From assembly GCF_008364685.1 (NCBI RefSeq), contig NZ_VTTL01000001.1, forward strand, positions 558,001-622,000: a stretch of DNA of 64,000 nt. The letters are read 5' to 3'. This stretch comes from Xanthobacter oligotrophicus (GTDB lineage Bacteria; Pseudomonadota; Alphaproteobacteria; Rhizobiales; Xanthobacteraceae). Shown in pieces: positions 49,236-58,574 of this stretch. Under the pieces are notes generated by a model. That model searched no databases, was not told where the DNA came from, and worked only from the letters and a program-made list of their open reading frames with translations. Position 1 is the stretch's first letter. Each line of letters starts with the position of its first letter. A program made the position numbers and the translations under genes.

Positions 49236-50486
49236 ATGGACGAGCTCATCTTCCGCCTGGCCGTCGCGCTTGCCATCGGGCTGGTGGTGGGGGTGGAGCG
49301 GGGCTGGCGCGAGCGCACCGAGCTGCCCGGAAGCCGCACGGCGGGCGTGCGCACCTATGCCCTGTGCGGCCTGCTCGGCGGCGTCAGCGCGGCCCTCGCC
49401 CAGGCGCTTGAGAGCCCGGCCGTCTTCATCGCCTCAAGCCTCGGCTTCGCCGCCGTCTTCGCCGGCTTCAAGTATCGCGAGATGGTGAAGGACGAGGATT
49501 TCGGCATCACCGGCATCGTCGCCGCATTGCTGGTGTTCGCCCTTGGCGCCCTGGCGGTGGCGGGAGACCCTGCGGCGGCCGGCGCGGCCGCCATCGCCGC
49601 CACCGGGCTTCTGGCCGCGCGAGAGATGCTGCATGGCCTTCTCGCCAAGCTAACCTGGGTGGAGCTGCGCTCGGCCCTCGTCCTGCTGGGCATGACGGTG
49701 ATCGTCCTGCCCCTGCTGCCGGACCGCACCCTCGACCCGTTCGACAGCATCAACCTGCGACAGCTCTGGCTGTTCATGGTGCTTACCGCCACCATCTCCT
49801 TCGCCGGCTATGTGGCGGTGAAGGTGGCCGGGCCGGAAAAGGGCATCCTCATCAGCGCGCTGGCCGGGGCGCTGGTGTCCTCCACCGCAGTCACCCTCGC
49901 CTTTGCCCGCCGCGCGGCGGCCGGGGAGCCGGCGACCTTGCTTGCCGGCGGCGCGGCGCTGGCGGCCATGGTCTCGCTGCTGCGGGTGCTCGTGATCTGC
50001 ATGGTGGTGGCACCCAGCCTGCTCACCACCCTCGCCCCACCGGCGCTGGCGGCGGCCCTGGCCTTTGCTGTCGCAGGCGGCCTCCTGGTGCGCCACGCCG
50101 GCCATGCGGAAGGCGAGGCCGGCCTCGGCAACCCGTTCGAACTCGGCCCCCTCGCCGCGTTCGCCGGCATGTTCGGCTTCGTCTCGGCGGTCAGCGGCAT
50201 CCTCCTGAAATATGTGGGGCCGGGCAGCCTCTACATCGTCAGCGCGGTGGCCGGCATCGTGGATGTGGACGTGCCGTCGCTGAACGCCGCCCGGCTCGCG
50301 GGCAACGGCCTGTCGCTGCAGGGCGCCGCCCTCGCCATCCTCATCGCCATGGGCATGAACGCGTTGGGTCGGGTGGGGTTCGCGGCGGCGGCAGGTCCGC
50401 CGGGCTTCACCCTGCGTCTTGGCTCGGCCACCGCCGCAGCGGCGGGGGCGGCGCTCGTCGTCCTGCTGTTCGCGCAGGGGTGGTGA
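49236..50486 (+). CDS. MgtC/SapB-DUF4010 integral membrane protein
   Basis: 416 residues, about 11 hydrophobic helices. The N-terminal MgtC/SapB-like part has FRLAVALAIGLVVGVERGWRER and SRTAGVRTYALCGLLGGVSA. The DUF4010 part has GLLAAREMLHGLLAKLTWVELRSAL, GAEKGILISALAGALVSSTAVTLAFARR (here PEKGIL...) and a VDVPSLN segment. The family sits in the inner membrane; function is unproven, with magnesium homeostasis suggested only by the MgtC name. The start is well placed before the first helix. Confidence 0.86.
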   Translation: MDELIFRLAVALAIGLVVGVERGWRERTELPGSRTAGVRTYALCGLLGGVSAALAQALESPAVFIASSLGFAAVFAGFKYREMVKDEDFGITGIVAALLVFALGALAVAGDPAAAGAAAIAATGLLAAREMLHGLLAKLTWVELRSALVLLGMTVIVLPLLPDRTLDPFDSINLRQLWLFMVLTATISFAGYVAVKVAGPEKGILISALAGALVSSTAVTLAFARRAAAGEPATLLAGGAALAAMVSLLRVLVICMVVAPSLLTTLAPPALAAALAFAVAGGLLVRHAGHAEGEAGLGNPFELGPLAAFAGMFGFVSAVSGILLKYVGPGSLYIVSAVAGIVDVDVPSLNAARLAGNGLSLQGAALAILIAMGMNALGRVGFAAAAGPPGFTLRLGSATAAAAGAALVVLLFAQGW

Positions 50487-50535
50487 TCGCCGCCGGTCGC
50501 TCGACGCGAGGGGCCGCTTCTGGCTTGATGCGCGC

Positions 50536-52335
50536 GTGAACATAGCCCTGCCGAATCGCCTCTTCCTCGACGTCGCCCGCTCCGCCACCGGCCGCACCTG
50601 GCGCGAGCGCCTGGACGTGCGCGGCGCCCAGACCGCCCTCGCCATGGCCCAGCGCACCGGCATCAGCGAGCTGCTGGCCCGCGTGCTGGCCGGCCGCGAC
50701 GTGCCGCTCGACGGGGTGGAGCAATATCTCGACCCCTCCATCCGCACCCTGCTGCCGGACCCCGACACTCTCACCGACATGGGCGCCGCCGTGGAGCGCC
50801 TGTCGCGCGCAGTTACCAGCGGCGAGCAGGTGGCGGTGTTCGGCGACTATGACGTGGACGGCGCCTGCGCCACCGCCCTCATGGTGGGCGTGCTGCGGGC
50901 GGCGGGCCTCGACCCGCTGTTCCACATCCCCGACCGCATCTTCGAGGGCTATGGCCCCAACGTGCCGGCCATCGAGCAGCTGGCGGGGCGCGGGGTGACG
51001 CTGCTGGTGACGGTGGATTGCGGCACCACCTCCATGGAACCCTTGGCCGCCGCCCGGCGCCTGGGCATGGATACGGTGGTGATCGACCACCACCAGTCCG
51101 GCGAGCGCCTGCCGGAGGCCGCCGCCATCGTGAACCCCAACCGGGAGGACGACCTCTCGGGCCTCGGCCATGTGTGCGCGGCGGGCCTTGCCTTCGTCAC
51201 GTCGGTGGGACTGGTGCGGGCGCTGCGCCAGAACGGCCATTTCAACACCGCCCGCCCGGCTCCGGACCTGCTCGACACGCTCGATCTGGTGGCGCTTGCC
51301 ACCGTCGCGGACGTGGTGCCGCTGAAGGGCCTCAACCGCGCCTTCGTCACCAAGGGTCTCATCGCCATGCGACGGCGCGGCCGCATCGGCCTCACCGCGC
51401 TGATGGATGCGGCCCGGCTCGACGGGCCACCGCGCCCGTTCCACCTCGGCTTCCTCATCGGCCCGCGCATCAATGCCGGCGGGCGCATCGGCGAGGCGAC
51501 GCTGGGGGCGAAGCTCCTCCTCACCCAGGACCCGGCCGAGGCCCGCCAGATCGCCGCCGAGCTGGACCGACTCAACGGCGAGCGGCAGGAGGTGGAGCGC
51601 GCCATCCTCGCCGCCGCCGAGGCGGAGGCCGAGGCGGCGCTGGGCCTCAGCGACGAGGGCTCGGTGATCGTGGTGAGCGGGGATGGCTGGCATCCCGGCG
51701 TGGTCGGCCTCGTGGCGTCGCGGCTGAAGGAGCGCTTCCAGCGCCCGGCCTTCGCCATCGCCTTCAACGGGGAGACCGGTACTGGCTCCGGCCGCTCGCT
51801 GCCCGGCGTGGACATCGGCCGCGCCGTGCGCGCGGCGCTGGAAGCGGGACTGCTGGTGAAGGGCGGCGGCCACGCCATGGCGGCCGGGCTGACGGTGGAA
51901 CGCGCCCGCCTCGGCGCATTGCGGGCGGCGTTCGAGCAGCGCCTCGCCGCCGACGTGGCACGGGCGCGGGCCGAGGGCACGCTCTCCATCGACGGCGCGC
52001 TCACCGCGCGGGGGGCGACGACGGACCTCGTCGAGATGGTATCCCGCGCCGGCCCGTTCGGTGCCGGCAATGCGGAGCCGGTGTTCGCCTTCCCCGGCCA
52101 TCGCATCAGCTATGTGGAGAGCTTCGGCGCCGGCCATGTGCGGGCGCGCATCTCGTCCCCTGATGGCACCACCCTGAAGGCCACCGCCTTCCGCTGCGCC
52201 GAGGAGCCCCTGGGCCGCGCCCTGCTGGCCGCGCGCGGGCGGCCCCTGCACGTGGCCGGAAGCCTGGAACTCGACACTTGGCAGGGCGAAAACCGCGTGG
52301 CCCTGCGCATCCGCGACGTGGCCGAGCCGGGCTGA
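50536..52335 (+). CDS. recJ: Single-stranded-DNA-specific exonuclease RecJ
   Basis: 599 residues. DHH-family motifs: VAVFGDYDVDGACATAL, VTVDCGTTS, VIDHHQS with DHH at 184-186, and GRINAGGRIGEA-type PRINAGGRIGEA. The DHHA1 domain has VKGGGHAMAAGLT, and an OB-like C-terminal domain follows. It degrades single-stranded DNA 5'-3' in recombination and mismatch repair. The GTG at 50536 matches the family start (a short lead, then NRLFLDVARSATGRTW); the frame is open further upstream but overlaps the preceding gene. Only 49 bp separate it from that gene. Confidence 0.93.
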   Translation: MNIALPNRLFLDVARSATGRTWRERLDVRGAQTALAMAQRTGISELLARVLAGRDVPLDGVEQYLDPSIRTLLPDPDTLTDMGAAVERLSRAVTSGEQVAVFGDYDVDGACATALMVGVLRAAGLDPLFHIPDRIFEGYGPNVPAIEQLAGRGVTLLVTVDCGTTSMEPLAAARRLGMDTVVIDHHQSGERLPEAAAIVNPNREDDLSGLGHVCAAGLAFVTSVGLVRALRQNGHFNTARPAPDLLDTLDLVALATVADVVPLKGLNRAFVTKGLIAMRRRGRIGLTALMDAARLDGPPRPFHLGFLIGPRINAGGRIGEATLGAKLLLTQDPAEARQIAAELDRLNGERQEVERAILAAAEAEAEAALGLSDEGSVIVVSGDGWHPGVVGLVASRLKERFQRPAFAIAFNGETGTGSGRSLPGVDIGRAVRAALEAGLLVKGGGHAMAAGLTVERARLGALRAAFEQRLAADVARARAEGTLSIDGALTARGATTDLVEMVSRAGPFGAGNAEPVFAFPGHRISYVESFGAGHVRARISSPDGTTLKATAFRCAEEPLGRALLAARGRPLHVAGSLELDTWQGENRVALRIRDVAEPG

Positions 52336-52376
52336 GGGCGGGCTTGAAAACTCAGGACAGGCGGGGCGATCCACCC

Positions 52377-52410
52377 CGTCATGCCCGGCCTTGTGCCGGG
52401 CATCCACGCC
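52377..52410. repeat. REP-like element, half copy C
   Basis: cgtcatgcccggccttgtgc followed by cgggcatccacgcc. It is identical to the left half of the copy at 22247, without the right half. It forms a single hairpin after recJ. Confidence 0.75.
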
Positions 52411-52479
52411 CAACCGCTTGCACCCACGTCCGGGCGCTTCTCGGGCAAGGCGGCTCCGACCGCGGCATGGTCTGCCCGC

Positions 52480-52944
52480 TCAGCGCTCCTCGGACACCCG
52501 CAGCGCCGCGCGGCCGGTGATCTTGCGCTTGCGCGGGGCCGGGGCTTCGGCCGCGGGCTCCTTCGGAGCGGGCGCCTTCTTCGAAGCCACCTTCTTCGCC
52601 GGCTTCTCGGGCGCGGCGGCGGGCGGACGGCTGCCATCGGCGAGGGCGAGCAGGGCCTTGATGCGATCCCCCGGCTGGGCCAGCGCCGGCCCGTGGGGAT
52701 CCGCACGGGTGAGCAGGGCCTTGGTCTTCGGGGCCGGCACCCCATCTAGCGCCTCGGCGAAGGCCGCCGGGCCGAGCAAAGCGCGGATCTGCCGAACCTC
52801 CTCCAGCGTGGTGCCATCGGCGACGAGCTGGGCGCGCACGATCTCGTTCACCGCCTTGCGCGCGGCATTGCCGGCAGCGGAAAACAGCGCGGCGTTGCCG
52901 CCGATGGCCCCGATCAGCCGGAAGAAATCGGTTTCCTCACTCAT
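52480..52944 (-). CDS. Hypothetical protein coupled to an orphan ParA
   Basis: 154 residues. The N-terminal half is helical and well folded in appearance (SEETDFFRLIGAIGGNAALFSAAGNAARKAVNEI...). The C-terminal third is a Lys/Ala/Pro-rich basic tail (PEKPAKKVASKKAPAPKEP), which could bind DNA. I recognise no named domain. Its start overlaps the ParA gene stop by 8 nt, so the two are probably made together. It might act as an adaptor or cargo factor for the ATPase (inference). Confidence 0.68.
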   Translation of the reverse strand: MSEETDFFRLIGAIGGNAALFSAAGNAARKAVNEIVRAQLVADGTTLEEVRQIRALLGPAAFAEALDGVPAPKTKALLTRADPHGPALAQPGDRIKALLALADGSRPPAAAPEKPAKKVASKKAPAPKEPAAEAPAPRKRKITGRAALRVSEER

Positions 52945-53845
52945 CGAGCCGTCTCCGTGTCTCGCTCACGAGGTCGCGCACCTGACCCAGCGCCCGGTTC
53001 CACTTCTGCTCGAACGTGGGCGCATAGGGAAAATTCTCCGGATCCATGGCCCGCTCGATGGACGCCTGGTTGTCCACCTCCAGATCGAACATCTCGAACA
53101 CTGCGTCCGGCTCGTTCGCTTCGTTGCGCAGGCTGGCGAGGGTCTCGCGATGCTGGATTTTGTTGCCGTTCACCCGGCTCGCCAGCACCACCGGCCGCCG
53201 CTTGGGCTGCGGCAGCGCGGAGCGGGTGACGTGGGCATTCTCCCACACCGAGGCGCGGAAGGCATCAAAGCCGAGGGTTGAAAGATAATCGGGGATGGTG
53301 GGCACCACCACCATGTCGGCAAGCCGGATGGCCACCTCGGTGAAGGCGGAGATGCCGGGGGCGCAATCGAACACCACATAGTCGTAGCGCGCCCGCAGCA
53401 CGGCCAGCGCCTCCTGAAGCACCTTCAGCGACTGCCCCTCCAGCGAACGGATGCCGTAATTCTTCTCGGTGAGGCGCAGCACGATCTCCCGCTCCAAAAG
53501 GCGCAGGCGGGGGCTGGCCACCACCATGTCGATGGCCAGCGGCTCGCCGGCCTTCATGACGTGGGAGATGTCGCGCGCCAGATAGTCGGTGATGGGCGCG
53601 CGGTCGCCGTAGAGCAGACGGTCGGCGAGGAAGGATGTCACCGACCGGCGCTGTTCCAGGATGACCTTCAGCTGGTCGTCCGGGGCGAAGCAGTAGGAGG
53701 CGTTGGCCTGGGCGTCGAGGTCGAGCACCACCACCTTGTGCCCGGCCTCGGCCAGCCCTTCCGCCAGCATGACCACCGTGGTGGTCTTGCCGACGCCCCC
53801 CTTCATGTTGGCAACGGCGATCACTCGCCCGTCAGCGTCCGCCAT
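52937..53845 (-). CDS. ParA/MinD-family ATPase, orphan
   Basis: 302 residues. The deviant Walker A motif KGGVGKTTT lies near residue 15, followed by VVVLDLDAQANASY, and the Walker B-type VVFDCAPGISAFTEVAI. ParA-type ATPases bind the nucleoid and move chromosomes, plasmids or protein cargo. No parB or parS-like cluster is beside it, and no replication gene, so it is unlikely to be the chromosomal parAB. The overlapping small partner gene points to a positioning system for a protein cargo (inference). Confidence 0.85.
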   Translation of the reverse strand: MADADGRVIAVANMKGGVGKTTTVVMLAEGLAEAGHKVVVLDLDAQANASYCFAPDDQLKVILEQRRSVTSFLADRLLYGDRAPITDYLARDISHVMKAGEPLAIDMVVASPRLRLLEREIVLRLTEKNYGIRSLEGQSLKVLQEALAVLRARYDYVVFDCAPGISAFTEVAIRLADMVVVPTIPDYLSTLGFDAFRASVWENAHVTRSALPQPKRRPVVLASRVNGNKIQHRETLASLRNEANEPDAVFEMFDLEVDNQASIERAMDPENFPYAPTFEQKWNRALGQVRDLVSETRRRLDE

Positions 53846-53916
53846 CGGTGCCCCATCCCCGCCCGTTTGTGCATCGCAACATAACGGGGGAGAGGTGCCC
53901 GCTCAATACAACCAGA

Positions 53917-55308
53917 TCAATAAAGCCCGGTCAGATAGAAGAAGCCGATGACGAAGAATACCGCCGCCGTCTTGATGAGGGTGATGGCGAAAATGTCGCC
54001 GTAGGACTGGCGGTGCGACAGGCCGGTCACCGCCAGCAGGGTGATGACGGCGCCGTTGTGCGGCAACGTGTCCATGCCGCCGGAGGCCATGGAGGCGACG
54101 CGGTGCATCACCTCGAGCGGGATGCCGTGGGCATTGGCCTGGGCGATGAACTGCTCCGACATGGCCGCGAGCGCGATGGACAGGCCGCCCGAAGCCGAGC
54201 CGGTGATGCCGGCCAGCGTCGTCACCGTGATCGCCTCGTTCACCAGCGGGTTGGGGATGGCGCTCAGCGCCCCCTTGATGACGAGGAAGCCGGGCAGCGC
54301 CGCGATCACCGCGCCGAAGCCGTATTCCGTCGCCGTGTTCAGGCTGGCGAGCAGAGCGCCGGCAACCGCATCCTTGGAGCCGCCGGCGAACTTGCCGGCG
54401 ATTGCCTTGAAGCCGAACACCGCCACCGTGAGGATGCCCAGCAGCAGCGCCGCCTGGACCGACCAGATGGCGGCCCAGGTGCCGGTGGGCACGCTCACCG
54501 CCGCGGCGCCGTCCACCAGGGTGGCGCTCGCGGTAGTGCCGAACCAGCCGGGGATGTACCGGGCGAAGATGAGGTTGGCGATGCCCACCACCACCAGCGG
54601 CAGCAGCGCGAGGAAGGGCGAGACCAGCGGCACGCTCTCGTCCACCACCACTTCGTTGATGTGGCCCTCGCCGTAGCCTTCGCCCTTCTTCTGGGCCTGG
54701 CGACGGCGGAACTCCAGGTAGCTGATGCCAACCACCAGCATGAAGATGGAGCCGACGATGCCGAGGATGGGCGCGGCATAGGCCGTGGTCTTGAAGAAGG
54801 TGGTGGGGATGATGTTCTGGATCTGCGGGGTGCCGGGCAGCGTGTCCATGGTGAAGGAGAAGGCACCCAGCGCCACCACTGCCGGCAAGAGCCGCTTGGG
54901 AATGCCCACCTGGCGGAACATCTCCGCGCCGAACGGGTAGATGGCGAACACCACCACGAACAACGATACGCCGCCGTAGGTGAGCACCGCGCCCACCAGC
55001 ACGATGGACAGGATGGCCCGCGCCGGCCCCAGCAGCTTCACGATGGAGGAGACGATGGAGCGCGAGAAGCCCGACAGCTCGATGAGCTTGCCGAACACCG
55101 CGCCCAGCAGGAACACGGGGAAGTAGAGCTTGATGAAGCCCACCATCTTTTCCATGAACAGGCCGGAAAAGATGACGGGGACAGCCGACGGATCCGTCAG
55201 CAGGACGGCGCCGATGGCCGCCACGGGCGCGAACAGGATGACGCTGAAGCCGCGATAGGCCACCAGCATCAGGAAGCCGAGCGCGGCAAGGCAAATGAGG
55301 AAGCTCAT
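53917..55308 (-). CDS. GntP-family permease
   Basis: 463 residues, about 12-14 hydrophobic segments. Family features include VFLLGAVFGKLIELSGFSRSI, VVFAIYPFGAEMFRQVGIPKRLLPA, FSFTMDTLPGTPQIQNIIPT, and MASGGMDTLPHNGAVITLLAV in the C-terminal half. GntP members carry gluconate, fructuronate, D-serine or D-3-hydroxybutyrate; the TMDTLPGTPQIQN region resembles hydroxybutyrate-type members, but the substrate cannot be fixed. ATG 55308 fits the family start. It stands alone on the minus strand, 71 bp from parA. Confidence 0.85.
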   Translation of the reverse strand: MSFLICLAALGFLMLVAYRGFSVILFAPVAAIGAVLLTDPSAVPVIFSGLFMEKMVGFIKLYFPVFLLGAVFGKLIELSGFSRSIVSSIVKLLGPARAILSIVLVGAVLTYGGVSLFVVVFAIYPFGAEMFRQVGIPKRLLPAVVALGAFSFTMDTLPGTPQIQNIIPTTFFKTTAYAAPILGIVGSIFMLVVGISYLEFRRRQAQKKGEGYGEGHINEVVVDESVPLVSPFLALLPLVVVGIANLIFARYIPGWFGTTASATLVDGAAAVSVPTGTWAAIWSVQAALLLGILTVAVFGFKAIAGKFAGGSKDAVAGALLASLNTATEYGFGAVIAALPGFLVIKGALSAIPNPLVNEAITVTTLAGITGSASGGLSIALAAMSEQFIAQANAHGIPLEVMHRVASMASGGMDTLPHNGAVITLLAVTGLSHRQSYGDIFAITLIKTAAVFFVIGFFYLTGLY

Positions 55309-55750
55309 GGGATGTCCGACAATGAAAGGGAATCGCGATGGGTTGATAGGGAAGCTAGCCTGCCCCATCACATCTGGCGACTAGACTTGAGTTTGCATCG
55401 CCTGCGCCGGACCGGCGGATACGACAAAGAGCAGCAAAGCAATAAGATGCGATGACAAAACGCCCGCGTGGTCTGCCGGCGACCGCAGGCCGGGAACTAT
55501 CCGGACAGAATTGACGCTACGGCAGATCAGTGCGACCGCGGGGCGACGGCACGGAGAGCGTGCAACAACCTAAGCGCGCCGCCCATCGCGACCCACGGAC
55601 GACCCATCATCTTTTGGAAACAGGACTATCGGCTTCGAGGCGCCGAGCCGTGGCGCACCCGGTCAGCACCTCGAGTGATGCAACGCCAGATGGGCCGCTG
55701 ACGGCCCCTTCCCGGGAAACGGACGAGGCCGCTCGCGGCGGCCTCCCCGC
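55309..55750. other. Intergenic region between the GntP-type permease gene and argC
   Basis: 442 bp with no convincing gene. A short GC hairpin, gggccg-ctga-cggccc at 55692-55707, lies about 45 bp past the argC stop and may help end its transcript. Promoter elements for the permease gene must lie here but none is clear. Confidence 0.45.
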
Positions 55751-56803
<1,053 letters not shown>

Positions 56804-56948
56804 GGTGGCTCTCCATCATCGGCGCGCGGGGGTTTCTGCGCCGGCGCCGGGCGTCGCTGTCTACACCGCTTTTTGCGACGAATGAAGGACACAACGCCCA
56901 CGGTTCCGGCCAAACCGCCCAAAGGGCGTGCAGAGCCCCCTCCCCTTG

Positions 56949-58295
56949 CTACGGCGCGCCGGCGGAGCGGGCCGGGCGCAGACCGAGGGGCAGCAAGACC
57001 TCCACCCGCGCGCCATGGGGGTCCTCGCACCCCACGCGGATCTCGCCCCGCATCGCCTCCACCCGACTGGCAAGGCTCGCGAGGCAGGGCCGGCCGCCCG
57101 GCTGCGGTGGGACATCGGGAAAGCCGGGCCCGGCATCGCTGATGGTGAGCACCAGATAGCCCTCCCGCGCCCGCGCCTGCACCGCCTGTCCCGCACCGCC
57201 GCCGTGGCGGAAGCCGTTGGACAAGGCCTCCTGCACGATGCGGAAGGCGCACACCTTCACGGACTTGCGCACCTGCGGCGGCAGGGCGCCGAGGCGCAGG
57301 GCCACCGGCCCACCGGTGATCTTCTCATGCCCTGAGACCGCGAGCCGGATGGCGCCCTCGAGGTCCTCGTCCTCAAGCTCCGGCAGGGCGAGGCCGGTGG
57401 TGATGTCGCGCAGTTCCGCCACCACCTGCTGCAGGTCGGCGCCCAGCCCCCGCGCCGCCTCGCTCTCCCCCAGCCGCAGGGCGAGGATGGCGAGGCGCTG
57501 GATCGGCCCGTCATGGATGTCGGACCCTACCCGCGCCAGGGTCTTCTCGATGGCGACCATGGCATCGTGGCGCGCCTGCTCGGCGAGGCGCGCCAGCACG
57601 GCGCTGCGCCGGCCGAGGAGACGCGCACGCTGCGCCTGCCGCACCAGCGCCGCCCGCTGCCGCTCGATGGTCGCCGCCGCATTGGTGACGAGCAGATAAA
57701 GGAAACCGACCATGACCACGGTCGCGGCGCCCACCATGGGCCAGGTCTTCAGGCTCTCGGCGCGCGCCAGGCGCTCAATCTCGTCGCTGCGCTGGTCCGC
57801 GCCGGCGATGGCGGCAACCGCGCCGGTCACCGGATCGAAGACCGGGGCATAGACGCGCATGTAAGCACTGCGCTCGGCGTGGAAGGCGGTTCCCCACGGC
57901 CGCGCCATGGTCTCGCCCGCAAGCACGCCCGTGCGCACCTCAGGCGGCAGCGCCTCTTCCATGGCGTGCCGGCGGGTGGAGAAGACCTGCGTCCCCTGCG
58001 TGCTCCAGATCGTGATCGCCGCGAACTCCTTGCCGAGGGTGCCGGCGATCTCGGCGGTCAGCCATCGCGCGGTCTCGCCGGACCTGGGATCGGGATGGGA
58101 CATGAGCTCGCCCACATGATCGCCCAGCGCGTCGTCGAGGAAGCGGCCGGTGGCGGCGATGGCGCTCTGCCGCCAATCGGTTTCGATGCGGCTCTGGATC
58201 CACGCGCCGAGCACCAGCATGGAGGCGGCGAACAGGAGCGAGGCGGCCAGCAGGAACTGGATGCGAAGTCCAAGCCGCCCCCACAGACCGACCAA
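56949..58295 (-). CDS. NarL-type sensor histidine kinase, orphan
   Basis: About 448 residues. One N-terminal helix (IQFLLAASLLFAASMLVLG), a periplasmic sensor region about 35-170, and a second helix (WPMVGAATVVMVGFLYLL) come first. The HisKA_3 box is GSDIHDGPIQRLAILALRL with phospho-His near 261, followed by a HATPase domain (FRIVQEALSNGFRHGGG, ISDAGPGFP). No response regulator is adjacent. The start is uncertain: no ATG or GTG precedes the first helix in frame and TTG 58295 is used here. The gene is divergent from the heme peroxidase gene, which it may help control (inference). Confidence 0.8.
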   Translation of the reverse strand: MVGLWGRLGLRIQFLLAASLLFAASMLVLGAWIQSRIETDWRQSAIAATGRFLDDALGDHVGELMSHPDPRSGETARWLTAEIAGTLGKEFAAITIWSTQGTQVFSTRRHAMEEALPPEVRTGVLAGETMARPWGTAFHAERSAYMRVYAPVFDPVTGAVAAIAGADQRSDEIERLARAESLKTWPMVGAATVVMVGFLYLLVTNAAATIERQRAALVRQAQRARLLGRRSAVLARLAEQARHDAMVAIEKTLARVGSDIHDGPIQRLAILALRLGESEAARGLGADLQQVVAELRDITTGLALPELEDEDLEGAIRLAVSGHEKITGGPVALRLGALPPQVRKSVKVCAFRIVQEALSNGFRHGGGAGQAVQARAREGYLVLTISDAGPGFPDVPPQPGGRPCLASLASRVEAMRGEIRVGCEDPHGARVEVLLPLGLRPARSAGAP

Positions 58296-58327
58296 AGTCC
58301 CGGGACGTAATACCGACCAAAGTCGGT
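58287..58327. promoter_or_regulatory. Two direct repeats in the kinase / peroxidase control region
   Basis: accgaccaaagtc occurs at 58287-58299 and again at 58312-58324, 25 bp apart. The second copy is part of the palindrome ACCGAC-CAAA-GTCGGT (58312-58327). The arrangement looks like a pair of transcription-factor sites. The first copy overlaps the proposed kinase start, which may mean that the start lies further downstream. Confidence 0.55.
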
Positions 58328-58574
58328 TCTTTTCCCATCCAACAGAACTGGGATTTCCCCGGTAATGGGCGGGGCCAGAGCGCGAGACCTTCTGGTCTAT
58401 GTCGGTTTCCACGACGTGTTCACCATCATGACGACTTGTGCATTCAGGGTAGCGGCAATTTCGTCCGCAGCCAAAGACATATTGGCCGCCGCGAAAAGCC
58501 CCGCTCCCCTGAAAGTCCTGAACCCTGCCGGGAAGGTGTTCCGCGTGCGGGGGCTGCCACCGACGGAGGGCGTC

